Program-made: the position numbers and the translations under genes
The notes under the pieces: generated by a model
Told to the model about the DNA's origin: nothing
Seen by the model: the letters and a program-made list of their open reading frames with translations, nothing else
Databases searched by the model: none
In this document: piece after piece, positions 7,569 through 16,646 of the stretch
Numbering within the stretch: the first letter of the stretch is position 1
Layout: every line of letters begins with the position of its first letter
NCBI RefSeq assembly: GCF_039523435.1
Contig: NZ_BAAAFH010000003.1
Span: 930,001 to 994,000, forward strand
Origin: Wandonia haliotis
GTDB lineage: Bacteria; Bacteroidota; Bacteroidia; Flavobacteriales_D; Crocinitomicaceae
DNA: 64,000 nucleotides
Direction: 5' to 3'

Positions 7569-8689
7569 TTATTGTTATTCTCCAGAGATAAGGCTTGCTC
7601 AACGATAGAGCAGCTGAGTTGATGGTCAAATTTCTGAACCGCGTTCCGGATAACATCTTTCGGAATGCGGTTTTTGTTTTCTAACCACTGTGAAATTGTA
7701 GCCGCCAGACTTTCTGCATTCATAGATTCAAACAAATAACCACTTTTTCCATATTCTAACAGCTCAGGGCTTCCACCTGCATTACTGGCAATAACAGGTT
7801 TGCCGGATGCCATTGCTTCTATGGTTACCATTCCGAATGTTTCGGCTTTGGATGCCATAACGAGAGCATCTATAGCATGATAGAAAACCTCAACATCTTG
7901 TCTGAACGGACGAATGAAAATACGATTCTCCAGATGGTTTTTCCGGATGAATTCGAGAAGTTCTTCATAGTATGTTTTCCCTTCAGATTCTCCATCACCT
8001 TTAGTGGGTTCACCTAGCAAACATACATAGAGATTAGGAGTAGATTGTAGCATATTAAAAGCCTTAAGTAAAAGATCTTGCCCTTTCCCCTGATCAAAAC
8101 GTCCGATCAGGCCTAAGATAGTTCCTTCTGTTGGCAGATCCAGTTGTTTCCGGCAGTTGATCGGATCTTTTTCGATGTAGTCTGATAAAACAATTCCGTC
8201 CGGAATAACCTGTATCCGATCATGTGGCATACGAGTCCACACTTTTACCTGATTGGCGAGTCCCTCAAGTGGACATGACCAAAGATCTAATCCTTTGTAT
8301 CTGATGGTGTGTAGCAAGTCACGTTTCGAAACACCAAGTTGCATAGCCATGAAGTAGGACAGATGAAAAGGACGAAAAGAGAGTCGTTTGGCAAGTACGG
8401 AAAGACTAATGTCTCTTGTATCCCTTAGTAATACATGGGTAATGCCCTCTTGCCTGATAATCCTCTTTAAGCGAATGGCAGCAGGAATGTCATAATATTT
8501 TTTGTGCTTTTTTATTGGAAGAACTTCAATACCGGCCTTTTTTGCTGTTGTGTACAAAGGAGATCCTTTTCGGCAAAGGATAACAACCGAATGTTGTCTT
8601 TCTTGCATCCAAAGTGCGCATTTGAGGTGGTTCATTTCTAATCCCCCCCAACTCATAGATCCGCATAGGTAGGCCAATTTTTGTTTCAT
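7565..8689 (-). CDS. Glycosyltransferase family 4 protein
   Basis: 374 residues with a GT-B fold. The N-terminal acceptor half starts LAYLCGSMSWGGLEMNHL; the C-terminal half has GLIGRFDQGKGQDLLLKAF and ASKAETFGMVTIEAMASGKP (an EX7E nucleotide-sugar motif) and NAGGSPELL. It transfers a sugar from a nucleotide donor, retaining anomeric configuration, probably to a lipid or glycan acceptor at the inner membrane; donor and acceptor cannot be told. It is a lone gene, not part of a polysaccharide cluster. Its stop overlaps the HMA stop by 4 bp on the opposite strand, with no terminator between them. Confidence 0.85.
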   Translation of the reverse strand: MKQKLAYLCGSMSWGGLEMNHLKCALWMQERQHSVVILCRKGSPLYTTAKKAGIEVLPIKKHKKYYDIPAAIRLKRIIRQEGITHVLLRDTRDISLSVLAKRLSFRPFHLSYFMAMQLGVSKRDLLHTIRYKGLDLWSCPLEGLANQVKVWTRMPHDRIQVIPDGIVLSDYIEKDPINCRKQLDLPTEGTILGLIGRFDQGKGQDLLLKAFNMLQSTPNLYVCLLGEPTKGDGESEGKTYYEELLEFIRKNHLENRIFIRPFRQDVEVFYHAIDALVMASKAETFGMVTIEAMASGKPVIASNAGGSPELLEYGKSGYLFESMNAESLAATISQWLENKNRIPKDVIRNAVQKFDHQLSCSIVEQALSLENNNN

Positions 8690-8720
8690 ACTACGAAGTT
8701 ACTTTTTTGAATGGTTCCTT

Positions 8721-8728
8721 TATCTTTG
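8721..8728 (+). promoter_or_regulatory. Putative -7 box of gamma-carbonic anhydrase homologue
   Basis: TATCTTTG is an exact TAnnTTTG match ending 4 nt before the ATG at 8733. A TTTTTTG run lies 12 nt upstream, closer than the usual -33 spacing. If real, the transcript would be nearly leaderless. Confidence 0.4.
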
Positions 8729-8732
8729 TTTT

Positions 8733-9251
8733 ATGGAAAAAGGATGGATTATTCCCTGTAACGGGAAAACGCCAAAAGTAGGCGAAAATTGCTGGATTGC
8801 TCCGAATGCAACCCTTGTTGGTGATTTTGAATGCGGGAGTGAGTGCTCATTTTGGTTCAACGCAGTGGTTCGGGGAGATGTAAACAGTATCCGGTTCGGA
8901 AATCGGGTCAACGTTCAGGATGGCGCAGTAATCCATTGTACGTATGAAAAGACGAAAACGATTATTGGAAATAACGTTTCTATCGGGCACAATGCTCTTG
9001 TACATGGATGTACAGTTGAAGACAACGTATTGATTGGAATGGGAGCGATTGTTATGGACAATTGTTATATCGAAGAGGGAAGTATTATTGCTGCCGGGGC
9101 TGTCTTAACAGAAGGGACTCACGTAAAAGCAGGAAGTTTATATGCAGGAGTTCCGGCAAAGTTCAGAAAAGAAGTGGATGAGCGATTGAGAGAAGGGGAG
9201 ATAGAACGAATAGCCAGAAATTATGTGAAATATTCGGGGTGGTTTAAATAA
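8733..9251 (+). CDS. Gamma-carbonic anhydrase family hexapeptide protein
   Basis: 172 residues of left-handed beta-helix hexapeptide repeats (IAPNATLVGDF, SIRFGNRVNVQDG, IGNNVSIGHNALVHG, IIAAGAVLTEG) with a C-terminal helix. Zinc-ligand histidines of the gamma class are in place at residues 68, 86 and 91. Length and sequence match the YrdA/PaaY-like subgroup, which binds zinc but often has little carbonic anhydrase activity, so the enzymatic role is uncertain. Divergent from the glycosyltransferase (43 bp) and convergent with murI (3 bp). Confidence 0.88.
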   Translation: MEKGWIIPCNGKTPKVGENCWIAPNATLVGDFECGSECSFWFNAVVRGDVNSIRFGNRVNVQDGAVIHCTYEKTKTIIGNNVSIGHNALVHGCTVEDNVLIGMGAIVMDNCYIEEGSIIAAGAVLTEGTHVKAGSLYAGVPAKFRKEVDERLREGEIERIARNYVKYSGWFK

Positions 9252-9254
9252 TCA

Positions 9255-10079
9255 CTAAAGTTGAATCTTTGTCGCATTAATGGAGCAGTCCATGAAAATT
9301 TCGGCTTTTTCATCGAAATCCGCGGGGTTTTCTGTGGTGTAGTATTCGGTTTGTCCGGTTTTTCGCAATTTATTCTCCATCCATTGATGGCGATGCAGGT
9401 AATCTTTCAGGCTTAATGCAACAATTTCTCCCTGGGGAACCAGTTGAATATCCGGGGAAATAAACGATTCAATAACGGGTTGTACAATAGGATAATGTGT
9501 ACAGCCTAAAAGTATTGTATCAATAGAAGGATCCTGACTAAGAAGTGTTTCAACATCCTGTTGTATGATCATTCGCCCCGGAACTGATTCGTGCATATTA
9601 TTTTCAATCAGGGGAACCCAAAGCGGGCAGGCTAACTGCGTAACGGATAAATCGGGGTAGAATTTCTCCAATTCTATTAGATAGGAGCGGGATTTTATGG
9701 TTCCTTTAGTTCCTAATATTCCTACATGTCCTGATGAGGTGAATTTTCCTACAACTTCTGTTGTCGGTCGGATAACTCCGAGAACACGTTTGTCCATACC
9801 CAAAGTATGTAAATCATTTCGTTGTATAGAACGCAGCGCCTTTGCAGATGCAGTATTACAAGCCAAAATAACCAGATCACAATCCAACTCAAAGAGTTTC
9901 TTTACAGCTTCCAGTGTAAACCGGTACACGACTTCGAAGGAACGGTTTCCATAGGGAGTTCGGGCATTATCTCCCAGATAGATGTAATCGTAATCGGGAA
10001 GGATACGTTGCAATTCGGAAAGGACTGTCAGACCTCCGTAACCTGAATCAAAAACACCTATTTTTTTCTTCCTTTCCAT
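9255..10079 (-). CDS. murI: Glutamate racemase
   Basis: MurI converts L- to D-glutamate for peptidoglycan without a cofactor, using two cysteines. 274 residues, a normal length. FDSGYGGLTVL (residues 10-20), LGDNARTPYG (35-44), the first catalytic Cys in LACNTAS (Cys74) and the second in LGCTHYP near residue 190 are all present. It lies downstream of the uppS-bamA-ompH-ompH run, as in many flavobacteria, but a strong terminator between ompH and murI suggests partly separate expression. Confidence 0.95.
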   Translation of the reverse strand: MERKKKIGVFDSGYGGLTVLSELQRILPDYDYIYLGDNARTPYGNRSFEVVYRFTLEAVKKLFELDCDLVILACNTASAKALRSIQRNDLHTLGMDKRVLGVIRPTTEVVGKFTSSGHVGILGTKGTIKSRSYLIELEKFYPDLSVTQLACPLWVPLIENNMHESVPGRMIIQQDVETLLSQDPSIDTILLGCTHYPIVQPVIESFISPDIQLVPQGEIVALSLKDYLHRHQWMENKLRKTGQTEYYTTENPADFDEKAEIFMDCSINATKIQL

Positions 10080-10092
10080 CTTTTAAAGGTAC

Positions 10093-10120
10093 AAAAAAGG
10101 TCTTCGTAACTACGAAGACC
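10093..10120 (-). terminator. Rho-independent terminator after the bamA-ompH operon
   Basis: The minus strand has a 10-bp inverted repeat (GGTCTTCGTA / TACGAAGACC, effectively a 9-bp stem with a 4-nt loop) followed by TTTTTT. It lies between the ompH stop (10145) and the murI start (10079), so murI expression depends on readthrough or its own promoter. Confidence 0.85.
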
Positions 10121-10144
10121 TCTCTAAATTATTTATGGAATAAC

Positions 10145-10666
10145 TTATGGTTTTTTTGTCTCAGACTCTTTTTCAAGCTTTAACAATTCGACCATTACTT
10201 CGTTTGTGATATCCTCTCCGTTTGCATATAAAGCAGAAGAAACATCCAATACGTAATTCAATTTTTTACGATCAGAAACAATTTTTACAGCTTCCTGTAC
10301 ACGAGCCAGAATAGGCTCGTTGAAACGCTGCTGTAGGATTTGAAGATCCTGTTCAAGTGTCGCCTGACGTTCCTGGTAAGCCTGCTCTTTAGCCTGGATT
10401 TTCTTAGCTTTCATTTCAAGCATTAGCGGTGATTCTCCGTTAGTTTGAGCGGTTTCATATTCTTTGTATAGCTTACGAAGTTGCTCTTCCAGTTCCTGAA
10501 GTTCAGTCATTCCGTCTTGTTGGAATTTCTGAATCTCTTTTATAGCTTGTTTACGTGAAGGCATAGTATCCAAAAGTTGCTGCGAATTAACATGAGCAAT
10601 TTTAGACTGAGCATTTACAGCTGTTCCACTGATCACAAGCATTAGGATAAAAAGTAACTTTTTCAT
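10145..10666 (-). CDS. OmpH/Skp family periplasmic chaperone (second copy)
   Basis: 173 residues: signal peptide (ending AVNAQS), then IAHVNSQQLLDTMPSRKQA and a long charged coiled coil (about 40-125), ending in a domain with LNYVLDVSSALYANGEDITNEV. Skp-like chaperones form trimers that hold unfolded outer-membrane proteins in the periplasm on their way to BamA. It is 27 bp downstream of a second ompH gene and shares the bamA operon. The two copies differ clearly in sequence (Gln-rich coil here), so this is an old duplication. Confidence 0.88.
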   Translation of the reverse strand: MKKLLFILMLVISGTAVNAQSKIAHVNSQQLLDTMPSRKQAIKEIQKFQQDGMTELQELEEQLRKLYKEYETAQTNGESPLMLEMKAKKIQAKEQAYQERQATLEQDLQILQQRFNEPILARVQEAVKIVSDRKKLNYVLDVSSALYANGEDITNEVMVELLKLEKESETKKP

Positions 10667-10693
10667 TTTTTCTTTCTTTGGTTTTTATACTAC

Positions 10694-11212
10694 TTATTTT
10701 GTTGAAATACCCAGTTCTCGAAGAACCCGGTCACTCAAATCATACTTCGAATCCGCGAATATAAGATTTGATTGGTTAGCTTTGTCAAAAACGAAGCTAT
10801 AATTTCCTTTTGAGGCTACTTTTTCAAGCGCATCATAGATTTGGTCCTGAATTGGTTTGATAAGTTCCTGACGTTTCTGGAACAGTTCTCCTCCTACACC
10901 AAAATACCCGCGTTGAAGTGCCATAATCTCCTCTTCCAATACATCTATTTCCTCCTTTCTTTTTTCCCGAACCTCATCCGGAAGCAGTACTTCTTCGCGG
11001 GCAAAGGCATCTTTCTTTTTGTTTAGTACCTCGTACCGGTTGTCGATATCCTGTTGCCATCGTTCTGAAAACTTGTTAAGCTTTTCTTTGTTCTCAGCAT
11101 ACTCAGGCAAGTTGTCCAAAATGTATTTGGAATCGATATACCCGTACTTTTGACTAAGTGAAGCAAAAGTGATGCCAAAAATGAAAGTCAGAAATAAAAT
11201 TGCTTTTTTCAT
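10694..11212 (-). CDS. OmpH/Skp family periplasmic chaperone (first copy)
   Basis: 172 residues: signal peptide (MKKAILFLTFIFGITFASLS), the Skp-type start QKYGYIDSKYILDNLPEYAE, a charged coiled coil (about 45-125) and a C-terminal YSFVFDKANQSNLIFADSKYDLSDRV. It acts as a holdase for outer-membrane proteins in the periplasm. Directly downstream of bamA (16 bp), the standard flavobacterial arrangement. Confidence 0.88.
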   Translation of the reverse strand: MKKAILFLTFIFGITFASLSQKYGYIDSKYILDNLPEYAENKEKLNKFSERWQQDIDNRYEVLNKKKDAFAREEVLLPDEVREKRKEEIDVLEEEIMALQRGYFGVGGELFQKRQELIKPIQDQIYDALEKVASKGNYSFVFDKANQSNLIFADSKYDLSDRVLRELGISTK

Positions 11213-11228
11213 ACGATTATAAAGTTGA

Positions 11229-13754
11229 TTATAACTCTCCTAAATTCATACCAATCGTGAAGTGTAATACTCCGTTAAATCCTTTTTGCTTAATTGTAGT
11301 ATTATGGTTTGAGTAACCATTAGAATGTGGATCCAGTTTGTCAAATCCGAAACCATAATCAAGTCCTAACATACCAAACATAGGCAGGAATATGCGGACT
11401 CCCAAACCGGCACTCTTTTTTACACGGAATGGATTAAACTTATTGAATGAGGTATACGTATTACCGGCTTCAACAAAACCAAGAACATAGAATGTAGCAC
11501 TTGGATTTAAGGAAATAGGATAACGTAACTCCATGGTATATTTCGCTACAATAGGATCTCCTAATGCAGAGGATACTCCCTGATTGTTTTGTGGGTCATT
11601 ATAGCCTCTGAGCGCGATGATCTCCCGACCATCAAGCTGATTAATCCCCGTAAGACCGGAACCTCCGACATAATATCTCTCGAACGGAGAAATACCTTTC
11701 GCCTGGGAGTATGCCCCCATCATTCCAAAACCAAAACGCGGCATAAGTACGAGCTTTTTATCTTTTGAAAGAGGGAAGTAAAATTCTCCGGTAAACTTGA
11801 TTTTATAATATTCTGTGTACTTAAAGCGCTCCTGAGACGTAAGCGATGAATAGTCATCAATTCCATCAAAGAATGAATACGGAAGCGTAGCTTTAGCGCT
11901 AAACGTTAATTTAGAACCTTCTTTCGGATAAATAGGATTGTCAATGGAGTTTCGGGATAACATAAACTTGTAGGCAATATTATTGGAGTATCCATCATCA
12001 AAAGCAAAAATGTTGGAGTAATTTTTCACATCATAATACTGATAGGACAATTCATGGTAAGAAGTGAAGTAATCATCCGGCCATTTCAATCTTCTTCCGA
12101 ATCCTACACCAAAACCACTTATAGACACTCCCTGATAATCCGGATCTTTTCGTTTAAAGTTATTCCCGAACTGTGAGTGATTTAACCAGACAGATAGTGA
12201 ATTTGGTTTTTTTCCTCCTAACCAGGGTTCTGTGAAAGAGAGGTTATAGGACTGATAAAAACGACCGTTGGTTTGAGCTCGTATTGCCAGTTGTTGTCCA
12301 TCCCCGGAGGGAAGCGGTTGCCAGGCTCCTTTTTTGAAGAAGTTTTTCGTTGAGAAGTTATTGAAGGAAAGTCCTAATGTACCAATAATTCTCCCGGCTC
12401 CATAACCTCCGGATAGTTCGATCTGATCCGATGATTTTTCTTCAACAGTATATTCAATATCAACGGTACCGTCCTGTGGGTTCGGGATAGGGTTCACTTG
12501 GAAAGCTTCCGGGTTAAAATATCCCAACTGTGCCAATTCGCGCTGTGTACGAATGATATCATTTCGGTTGAATAAATCCCCCGGTTTGGTACGGATTTCT
12601 CTACGGATTACGTGTTCATTCGTTTTTGTATTTCCACGAATAATAATGTTCTTCACACGCGCTTCTTTACCTTCAACAATGCGCATCTGGTAATTGATAT
12701 GATTGTTTTCGGTAATACTTATCTCAACAGGAGTCAGGTTGAAGAATAAATATCCCCTGTCCATGTATAATGATGTGATATCACGACCGTCTTCGCTCAT
12801 GAAAAGGCGTTGCTCAAGTAAAGCTTTATTGTAAGGATCTCCTTTTTTTATACCTAAAATTGTATCCAAATAACCGGATCTGAATTTTGTATTACCAACC
12901 CATTCGATTTCTCCGAAATAATATTTACTTCCTTCCTCAACAACAATGTCAATTCCAAGATTTTTGTTATTAATCAGGTAAACAGAGTCTCTTACGATAC
13001 GGGCATCACGGAAACCAAATTCATTGTACTTGTTCAATACATTGTTTTTGTCACGTTTAAATGCCGTACGATTGTATTTTGAATTCTTGAACAGACGCCA
13101 GATCGCTTTCGTCTTAGTGTCTTTCATTGCCCGGCGTAGTTTACCTGCTTTTATGGATTCGTTTCCGTAAAAGTTGATATCACGAATACGGACTTTATTT
13201 CCTTTGTTTACATCAATAAAAAAGTACTCCGAATTAGCAATTAATGTATCTTCCTTTCGCACAACATTTACAGTTGCGTTGTAGAATCCTTTCTCAATAT
13301 AAAAAGCACGCACTTTGAATGCAGTGGTGTTTACCAGGTTTTCTGAAATTGTTTTTCCGGAGAAAAGATCAATCTCAGGTCGTATTTTGTCAGCTTCTTT
13401 TTTAGATACATTGTCACTGAACGTGAAGAAGGAAAGTTTAGGGCGGGGTTGCAGAGCTATTTTTAAGTAAACTACATCACCGATTATTTTGTCTGCGTAA
13501 ATCTGAACATCACTAAAAAGTCCTTCCTCCCATAAGTTGCGGATAGCCTGTGTGATTTTTTCCCCGGGAATCATGATCTTATCACCTTGCCTAAGTCCGG
13601 CGATAGCTTTAATAGCCTGGGGGTCAAAATTGTCGGCACCATCAATGAAAATAGGTCCTATTTCGTATTCCTGAGGCTTAAGATAATCCTGGCTGAATGA
13701 AGTCAGAGTAATTAGTATACCGGCAACTATCAGGATATATTTGTTCAAATTCAT
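11229..13754 (-). CDS. bamA: Outer-membrane protein assembly factor BamA
   Basis: 841 residues: signal peptide, about five POTRA domains (residues roughly 25-440; e.g. IGPIFIDGADNFDPQAIKAI, RIRDINFYGNESIKAGKLR, RVKNIIIRGNTKTNEHVIRR) and an Omp85 barrel (about 450-841; SGGYGAGRIIGTLGLSFNNF, FYVGGSGLTG). BamA folds and inserts outer-membrane beta-barrels. It starts 4 nt after uppS and is followed by two chaperone genes, an obvious functional unit. Many flavobacteria carry a DUF6089/PorG gene between uppS and bamA; it is absent here. Confidence 0.95.
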   Translation of the reverse strand: MNLNKYILIVAGILITLTSFSQDYLKPQEYEIGPIFIDGADNFDPQAIKAIAGLRQGDKIMIPGEKITQAIRNLWEEGLFSDVQIYADKIIGDVVYLKIALQPRPKLSFFTFSDNVSKKEADKIRPEIDLFSGKTISENLVNTTAFKVRAFYIEKGFYNATVNVVRKEDTLIANSEYFFIDVNKGNKVRIRDINFYGNESIKAGKLRRAMKDTKTKAIWRLFKNSKYNRTAFKRDKNNVLNKYNEFGFRDARIVRDSVYLINNKNLGIDIVVEEGSKYYFGEIEWVGNTKFRSGYLDTILGIKKGDPYNKALLEQRLFMSEDGRDITSLYMDRGYLFFNLTPVEISITENNHINYQMRIVEGKEARVKNIIIRGNTKTNEHVIRREIRTKPGDLFNRNDIIRTQRELAQLGYFNPEAFQVNPIPNPQDGTVDIEYTVEEKSSDQIELSGGYGAGRIIGTLGLSFNNFSTKNFFKKGAWQPLPSGDGQQLAIRAQTNGRFYQSYNLSFTEPWLGGKKPNSLSVWLNHSQFGNNFKRKDPDYQGVSISGFGVGFGRRLKWPDDYFTSYHELSYQYYDVKNYSNIFAFDDGYSNNIAYKFMLSRNSIDNPIYPKEGSKLTFSAKATLPYSFFDGIDDYSSLTSQERFKYTEYYKIKFTGEFYFPLSKDKKLVLMPRFGFGMMGAYSQAKGISPFERYYVGGSGLTGINQLDGREIIALRGYNDPQNNQGVSSALGDPIVAKYTMELRYPISLNPSATFYVLGFVEAGNTYTSFNKFNPFRVKKSAGLGVRIFLPMFGMLGLDYGFGFDKLDPHSNGYSNHNTTIKQKGFNGVLHFTIGMNLGEL

Positions 13755-13758
13755 TTAA

Positions 13759-14499
13759 CTATTTTAATTGTTCGGATACCATTCCAAAACGACGTTCTCT
13801 GTTTTGGAAATTAAGAATGGCACTGTAGAAGTCTTCTTGTTGAAAATCAGGCCAGAGTTTATCACAAAAATAGAACTCCGAATAGGCAATTTGCCAAAGA
13901 AGAAAATTACTGATCCGGTGTTCTCCACTTGTCCTGATTAGTAGTTCCGGATCGGGGATTCCTTTTGTGGATAGATAATTTTCAAGGGTCTCTTCGTTAA
14001 TCTCTTTCGGGGTGATTTTTCCCTCCGCAACGCAACCTGCAATTTCTCTGACGGCTTGTGTTATCTCCCACTTTGCACTGTAATTCAAAGCGAGAACCAG
14101 ATTGACTTTTGAGTTGTGTGCAGTAGCTTCTTCAGCTTGTCTCAATTCATTCCGGCAGTCTTCGGGTAGTCCCTGAACATTCCCAATGCTCATCAGTTTA
14201 ACTTCGTCCTTGTTGAGCGCTTCCACTTCGTTGGAAATTGTGCGAACCAACAAATCCATTAATCCATCAACTTCTTCTTTGGGACGACTCCAGTTTTCTG
14301 TGGAAAAAGCGTAGAGAGTTAAGTATTTAACACCCAGTTGAGCCGCAGCTTTAAGTGTCTCTCTGACAGCTTCAACACCTACTGCATGACCAAATAGTCT
14401 TTCATGACCTTGTTGTCGGGCCCATCTTCCATTCCCATCCATGATAATAGCGACATGGTTAGGAATATTATTCATATTAATTTGACTCAATACACTCAT
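13759..14499 (-). CDS. uppS: Isoprenyl transferase (undecaprenyl diphosphate synthase)
   Basis: 246 residues. UppS condenses IPP with farnesyl-PP to make the C55 lipid carrier for cell-wall synthesis. HVAIIMDGNGRWARQQG (with the catalytic Asp of MDGNGRW), TLYAFSTENWSRPKEEV, NLVLALNYSAKWEI and PDPELLIRTSGEHRISNFLLW match the family throughout. The shorter start at 14475 (MNNIPNHVAII) is also possible. It is the first gene of the uppS-bamA-ompH-ompH run. Confidence 0.95.
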   Translation of the reverse strand: MSVLSQINMNNIPNHVAIIMDGNGRWARQQGHERLFGHAVGVEAVRETLKAAAQLGVKYLTLYAFSTENWSRPKEEVDGLMDLLVRTISNEVEALNKDEVKLMSIGNVQGLPEDCRNELRQAEEATAHNSKVNLVLALNYSAKWEITQAVREIAGCVAEGKITPKEINEETLENYLSTKGIPDPELLIRTSGEHRISNFLLWQIAYSEFYFCDKLWPDFQQEDFYSAILNFQNRERRFGMVSEQLK

Positions 14500-14582
14500 T
14501 TTACCTTAGCGGTCGTTCATTGGGGACAGCGAAATTAACACATCAAACGCACTCTTACAATGAATATTATATAAATGATGTT

Positions 14583-14616
14583 AAAAAAAAGAGGGATATG
14601 GCGAACCAAATCCCTC
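14583..14616 (-). terminator. Rho-independent terminator of atpDC
   Basis: On the minus strand GAGGGATTTGG, a TTCG tetraloop and CCATATCCCTC form an 11-bp stem with one mismatch, followed by TTTTTTTT. It lies 22 nt after the atpC stop. Confidence 0.92.
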
Positions 14617-14637
14617 CCGAAACAAATATACAAATTT

Positions 14638-14925
14638 TTACTCTGCCAGAACAATAATCTTGTTATTCAGCATTTCAACCACTCCCCCTTTGATGTGAAC
14701 AAGAAGTTGTTTATCTGATCCCGCTTTTTCAACGCGACCATTCGCCGAGTCAAACTTTGCTACAGGGCTTTTCAGATCAATTTTAATTTGTCCTTCAGCC
14801 AAAGCAGAAATGATAGGCGCGTGGTTGTTCAATATCTGAAACAGACCATCCTTTCCGGGAAGCTGAACTGCTTCAATTTCTCCGTTAAAGACTTTTGATT
14901 CCGGCGTGATTATCTCTAAAATCAT
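14638..14925 (-). CDS. atpC: ATP synthase F1 subunit epsilon (short form)
   Basis: 95 residues, covering only the N-terminal beta-sandwich (LEIITPESKVFNGEIEAVQLPG, GLFQILNNHAPIISALAEG, IKGGVVEMLNNKIIVLAE). The E. coli protein has about 139 residues, with a C-terminal helical hairpin that can inhibit ATP hydrolysis; that hairpin is missing, as in other Bacteroidota. It belongs to the central stalk of F1. It follows atpD by 40 bp and is closed by a strong terminator. Confidence 0.93.
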   Translation of the reverse strand: MILEIITPESKVFNGEIEAVQLPGKDGLFQILNNHAPIISALAEGQIKIDLKSPVAKFDSANGRVEKAGSDKQLLVHIKGGVVEMLNNKIIVLAE

Positions 14926-14965
14926 TGCTTTTGTTGTTTTAGTCCGGTTAAAGACCGGTTAAAAT

Positions 14966-16468
14966 TTAAGCCTCAGCAAGCATTTTATCTCCCGCTTCGA
15001 CTACATCCTGAATACCACCTTTCAGGTTGAATGCTGCTTCAGGATACTTATCCAACTCTCCGTCAAGAATCATGTTGAATCCTTTGATCGTATCGTTGAT
15101 GTCAACCAATACTCCCGGGATTCCCGTAAACTGCTCTGCTACGTGGAACGGCTGAGACAAGAAACGTTGTACACGACGTGCGCGGTGTACGATAAGCTTA
15201 TCTTCCTCAGAAAGTTCATCCATACCAAGAATAGCAATGATATCCTGAAGTTCTTTATAACGTTGAAGTGTTTCTTTTACGCGTTGTGCACACTTGTAGT
15301 GCTCATTTCCTACGATTTCCGGAGTAAGGATTCGTGAAGTAGAATCCAATGGATCTACTGCTGGATAAATACCTAGCTCGGCAATCTTACGAGACAATAC
15401 AGTTGTTGCATCCAGGTGAGCAAAGGTTGTCGCAGGAGCAGGGTCAGTAAGGTCATCCGCAGGTACATATACTGCCTGAACCGATGTAATCGAACCTCTT
15501 TTTGTTGAAGTAATACGTTCCTGCATGGCTCCCATCTCTGTTGCCAGAGTTGGCTGGTAACCTACCGCAGAAGGCATACGTCCAAGAAGTGCTGATACCT
15601 CAGAACCAGCCTGTGTGAATCGGAAGATGTTATCCACGAAGAAAAGAATATCTTTTCCTTGTCCATCACCTTCACCGTCACGATAGTACTCTGCCATTGT
15701 CAATCCTGAAAGAGCTACACGAGCACGTGCTCCGGGAGGCTCATTCATCTGACCGAATACGAAAGTAGCTTTTGAGTCTTTCAAAGCTGAAGTGTCAACT
15801 TTGGAAAGATCCCATCCACCTTCTTCCATAGAATGCATAAAGTCGTCACCATACTTAATAATACCTGACTCAAGCATCTCTCTCAAAAGGTCATTCCCTT
15901 CACGAGTTCGCTCACCAACACCGGCAAACACAGAAAGACCTCCGTGACCTTTTGCAATGTTGTTAATCAACTCCTGAATCAATACCGTTTTACCTACACC
16001 GGCACCACCGAACAAACCAATTTTACCTCCTTTTGCGTAAGGCTCGATAAGGTCAATTACTTTGATACCTGTAAAAAGAATTTCTGTCGAAGTAGACAGG
16101 TCTTCAAATTTAGGTGCTTCACGGTGAATAGGAAGTCCGTTAGCGTTATCAACAACGGATAGACCGTCAATAGATTCACCTACCACATTGAACAAACGAC
16201 CTTTAATCTGGTCTCCTGTTGGCATTTTTATGGCATTTCCGGTAGCGATTACCTCCATCCCTCTTGTAAATCCGTCGGTAGAGTCCATCGAGATCGCACG
16301 AACCGTGTCTTGTCCAACATGCTGTTGAACCTCAAGAACTACACGTGTACCATCTGCTTTGAAAACCTCTAGCGCATCATAAATGTTTGGAAGCTCAACT
16401 CCCTTTTCAAAACTAACATCGATCACAGGTCCGATAACCTGTGCAACTTTACCTTTAATATTAGCCAT
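14966..16468 (-). CDS. atpD: ATP synthase F1 subunit beta
   Basis: 500 residues. Catalytic subunit of F1: GKVAQVIGPVIDVSF at the N-terminus, the P-loop GGAGVGKTVLIQELI near residue 165, GERTREGNDL with the catalytic Glu, and ALLGRMPSAVGYQPTLATEM. Only atpD and atpC are here; the other atp genes must lie elsewhere, as is common in this phylum. A good Bacteroidota promoter precedes it. Confidence 0.98.
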   Translation of the reverse strand: MANIKGKVAQVIGPVIDVSFEKGVELPNIYDALEVFKADGTRVVLEVQQHVGQDTVRAISMDSTDGFTRGMEVIATGNAIKMPTGDQIKGRLFNVVGESIDGLSVVDNANGLPIHREAPKFEDLSTSTEILFTGIKVIDLIEPYAKGGKIGLFGGAGVGKTVLIQELINNIAKGHGGLSVFAGVGERTREGNDLLREMLESGIIKYGDDFMHSMEEGGWDLSKVDTSALKDSKATFVFGQMNEPPGARARVALSGLTMAEYYRDGEGDGQGKDILFFVDNIFRFTQAGSEVSALLGRMPSAVGYQPTLATEMGAMQERITSTKRGSITSVQAVYVPADDLTDPAPATTFAHLDATTVLSRKIAELGIYPAVDPLDSTSRILTPEIVGNEHYKCAQRVKETLQRYKELQDIIAILGMDELSEEDKLIVHRARRVQRFLSQPFHVAEQFTGIPGVLVDINDTIKGFNMILDGELDKYPEAAFNLKGGIQDVVEAGDKMLAEA

Positions 16469-16505
16469 TATGGTGACTTTTTAATATGAAATTCTAAATT
16501 CGCGG

Positions 16506-16536
16506 CAAAGATATACAATAAAATCTATCTGGGAAA
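16506..16536 (-). promoter_or_regulatory. Promoter of atpDC
   Basis: On the minus strand a -33-like TTTC (16536-16533) is separated by 19 nt from an exact -7 box TATCTTTG (16513-16506). The predicted start is about 35 nt before the atpD ATG. Confidence 0.72.
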
Positions 16537-16595
16537 AAATTATGTTTCATTCTTTTTGAACAATTTCCTTTCCCGTTGTTGATTTTTCCGCTCTG

Positions 16596-16626
16596 TTTCG
16601 TCCGCGGCGCAATTTTGTTACTTTTG
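16596..16626 (+). promoter_or_regulatory. Promoter of ribF
   Basis: A -33-like TTTC (16596-16599) and an exact -7 box TACTTTTG (16619-16626) are 19 nt apart. The predicted transcript starts near 16631, after the GTG at 16626, so the real ribF start must be the GTG at 16647. Confidence 0.68.
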
Positions 16627-16646
16627 TGTTTCAAAATGTCCGGCTA

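Noticed and set aside
16626..16646. GTG at 16626 as start of ribF
   Set aside because: It is the last part of the -7 promoter box; the GTG at 16647 gives the family N-terminus.
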